A stretch of DNA of 64,000 bases, from assembly GCA_023399155.1 (NCBI GenBank), contig JAEWQP010000017.1:62001-126000 (forward strand). Reading direction: 5' to 3'. Under the pieces are notes generated by a model that made no database searches, had not been told where the DNA came from, and was given only the letters and a program-made list of their open reading frames with translations. The DNA is from Verrucomicrobiota bacterium (GTDB taxonomy: Bacteria; Verrucomicrobiota; Verrucomicrobiia; Opitutales; Opitutaceae). The first letter of the stretch is position 1, and every line of letters begins with the position of its first letter. Below are positions 62,387-64,000 of this stretch, one piece after another. The position numbers and the translations under genes are program-made.

Positions 62387-64000
62387 GCGCCACGGGTCCT
62401 CGACGACCGCGCTCGGGCGGCACGGCTCGCGCGCCCGGATTGTTTCGCTGTTCGCTTCGCGGAGATGGCCGACTCGATCTCCGCGAGAAGATCCGCCGCC
62501 GTCGCGTCACTCGGATCCTGCGCCAGGACCTTCCGCACGTGCGCCCGAGCGGCCGCGACACGGCCCAGTCCGAACTCGCATTGCGCCCGGATGAGCAGCG
62601 CACGCATTTCCTGGCGTGCCTGGATGTCGTCCTCGAAGAGCAGCATGGTGGGCAACGACGTGGCGAAGTAATCGATCGTCGCCTTCGCTTTTCCGAGCTC
62701 CCGCGCGTAGGCGAGCGCCTCGCGGAACAGCTTCCGGGCGGCAGCGATGTTGCCGAGCTTTTCCCACGCGCGCGCAGCATAGTAGGTCATCTCAGAATAC
62801 GCCTTCACGCTCATGTCCTGGAAATCGCCTCGCGTCTTAGCGGCGCGACGCCAGCAGGCTTGCGCCGCCTCGGTGCGGCCGGCCGCGGCGTTCGCGATGC
62901 CGAGCCAGAAGTCGACGTCGCTCTGATTCGCGAGCAGGTGCTTGGCTTCGCCCAGGTTCGGCGTCGGCTTCGACGCGGCCTCGAACTCCGCGATCGCCTC
63001 GTCGACGCGGCCCCGGCGCAGGGCGGCGCGCCCGCGCAGCAGATGCGTGCGCACGTACTGCCGCAGCACCTGTCCCTCGCCGCCCTCCCAGGGCTGGAAA
63101 CGCCGCTCCTCCAGGACGCGAAGCGCCTCGTCGGTGCGTCTCGCCTGGTTCAGCAGGGCGACGAACTCCACCGAGGCGTCGTCCCGCGCCTCGACGAGGC
63201 GTCGCTTGCGTTCGAACTCGGCCAATCGCCGAGCCGTCGAGCGCCCGAGGCGTTTCCACAATTGGTCCTGCTCGTAGTGGAGACGCGGATCCTGCGGGTC
63301 GGCGGCGATGGCACGCCGGTAGGCACGCTCGGCCTTGGCGGGCGCGCCGGTGACATTGAAGTAGGCGATGCCCAGGTTTCGCCACACGATCGAAAAGTCC
63401 GTATCCACACTGGCACTCCTATCCCACATCGCGATCGCCTCCTGAAGGCGCCGCCGGTCGTAGAGAAGATTCCCAAGATAATAGAGCGCCCGCGCATCGG
63501 TCGGGTCCTGCTCCACAGCGAAGCGCAGCACGATCATATCCTCCAGCCGCGCCGGGAAGCAGTAGTCGGGGCTCGCGTCCCGCCCACGACGCAAAGCCAG
63601 CCGCATTCGGCGCACGTCACCGAGCTGGTGATACAGGTGGGCGAGATGGTAGGCGACCAGCGGCGCGGTGCCGGAGAGCGGCTCGGGCCGGGCCTCCTGC
63701 AGGAGCGCGATGGCTTCGCCCGTGAGCCCCGCACGGGCGAAGTCGATGGCCAGATCGAGCCGCGTCTGCGTGTCGCAGGCGAGCGCGTGCCCCGAGAGGT
63801 GCCGCGCCCACCAGTCCAGCGGATCCAGGCGCAGACCGGCCTCCAGCCAGGCGTCGGCCTCGGCCTGCCGGCCCAGTTTCCTCAGCACGATCGCGCGAAG
63901 GTTCCGCGCCCGGAGGTTGTCCGTGTTGACGCGCAACGACCGGTCCAGGTGATCGAGCGCCTTCTCCCAGTCGCCCCGGCGACAGTCGATCTCCGCGAGG
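62383..64000 (-). CDS. TPR repeat protein, 5' end beyond window
   Basis: The frame remains open to the last base of the window, so the start is missing; the 5'-most residues visible (LAEIDCRRGDWEKALDHLDRSL) are already a TPR helix pair. About 539 residues are present, almost all tetratricopeptide units, e.g. DARALYYLGNLLYDRRRLQEAIAMWDRSASVDTDF, AFFNVTGAPAKAERAYRRAIAADPQDPRLHYEQ-type repeats. The C-terminus is basic. Some proteins of this kind, with an N-terminal GH2-associated DUF5107-like region, accompany GH2 enzymes in Verrucomicrobiota and Bacteroidota; whether that domain lies upstream cannot be seen. Probably a protein-interaction scaffold; its stop overlaps the GH2 start. Confidence 0.85.
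   Translation of the reverse strand, partial: LAEIDCRRGDWEKALDHLDRSLRVNTDNLRARNLRAIVLRKLGRQAEADAWLEAGLRLDPLDWWARHLSGHALACDTQTRLDLAIDFARAGLTGEAIALLQEARPEPLSGTAPLVAYHLAHLYHQLGDVRRMRLALRRGRDASPDYCFPARLEDMIVLRFAVEQDPTDARALYYLGNLLYDRRRLQEAIAMWDRSASVDTDFSIVWRNLGIAYFNVTGAPAKAERAYRRAIAADPQDPRLHYEQDQLWKRLGRSTARRLAEFERKRRLVEARDDASVEFVALLNQARRTDEALRVLEERRFQPWEGGEGQVLRQYVRTHLLRGRAALRRGRVDEAIAEFEAASKPTPNLGEAKHLLANQSDVDFWLGIANAAAGRTEAAQACWRRAAKTRGDFQDMSVKAYSEMTYYAARAWEKLGNIAAARKLFREALAYARELGKAKATIDYFATSLPTMLLFEDDIQARQEMRALLIRAQCEFGLGRVAAARAHVRKVLAQDPSDATAADLLAEIESAISAKRTAKQSGRASRAARARSSRTRGA

Noticed and set aside
1..64000. CRISPR array, tRNA, rRNA, insertion sequence, prophage or origin
   Set aside because: I saw no spaced direct-repeat array, no transposase or integrase motif, no rRNA-like sequence and no obvious tRNA; a tRNAscan and IS search would be needed to exclude small ones.

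Overview
The window reads as a chromosomal segment from a free-living, plant-polysaccharide-degrading bacterium of the Verrucomicrobiota, most probably the Opitutaceae. The grounds are the high G+C content (about two thirds by eye), two very large TonB-dependent receptors without SusD partners whose mature N-termini both carry a LSPF-x-V stretch followed by an AGxR/AGNR plug start (a pattern I associate with Opitutaceae), Tat/Sec-exported carbohydrate enzymes, and many starts without a clear Shine-Dalgarno. I see no rRNA, tRNA, insertion sequence, phage gene or CRISPR array. Taxonomy is inference, not demonstrated.

About 34 protein genes are supported, nearly all for pectin side-chain (rhamnogalacturonan I type) and hemicellulose use. 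(1) 1-9 kb: end of an SDR dehydrogenase, a Tat-exported PL26/YetA-like exo-rhamnogalacturonan lyase candidate, L-rhamnose mutarotase RhaM, a divergent LacI regulator, a CE12 rhamnogalacturonan acetylesterase, a lectin-like lipoprotein and an SSS sodium symporter. (2) 9-15.5 kb: a Gfo/Idh/MocA oxidoreductase, then divergently a PL11 rhamnogalacturonan lyase, a second CE12 esterase and a second Gfo/Idh/MocA enzyme in a tight operon. (3) 15.5-22 kb: TonB receptor 1 with a strong terminator, then a membrane TPR protein. (4) 22-37 kb, all on the minus strand: alpha/beta hydrolase, CE1 esterase, GH51, second CE1 esterase, type-B carboxylesterase, GH3, GH95 and a cytosolic GH112 phosphorylase. (5) 37.5-43 kb: a NarL-type response regulator overlapping a histidine kinase with a periplasmic propeller/Y_Y_Y sensor, and divergently a XylR-like LacI/AraC hybrid regulator. 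(6) 43-50 kb: TonB receptor 2 and divergently a GH97. (7) 49.7-59.5 kb: an L-fucose/L-galactose type operon (sialate O-acetylesterase, an unrecognised 768-residue exported protein, FucP permease, Zn-alcohol dehydrogenase, L-galactose dehydrogenase-like AKR, fuconolactonase-like amidohydrolase) with a divergent AraC regulator. (8) 59.6-64 kb: a GH2 enzyme overlapping the end of a TPR gene cut by the window edge.

A coherent model (inference): TonB receptors import rhamnogalacturonan and decorated oligosaccharides; esterases strip acetyl and perhaps feruloyl groups; PL11/PL26, GH51, GH3, GH95 and GH97 shorten them in the periplasm; SSS and FucP permeases bring mono- and disaccharides inside, where GH112 phosphorolyses a galactosyl disaccharide (galactosyl-rhamnose is the attractive candidate), RhaM feeds rhamnose catabolism, and the AKR/lactonase pair oxidises L-fucose or L-galactose. 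No SusD-like gene, isomerase, kinase, fuconate dehydratase or aldolase is present here, so the pathways must finish elsewhere.

The most interesting non-coding structures are a reused terminator hairpin sequence (602-627 and 22163-22194), an 11-bp inverted repeat pair 66 bp apart in the 10.4-10.7 kb divergent promoter, a tandem 18-bp repeat carrying two GATGGCGCCATC palindromes (27257-27292), an 18-bp near-perfect palindrome at 41430-41447, a nested inverted repeat at 37399-37440, and palindrome clusters upstream of both TonB receptors.
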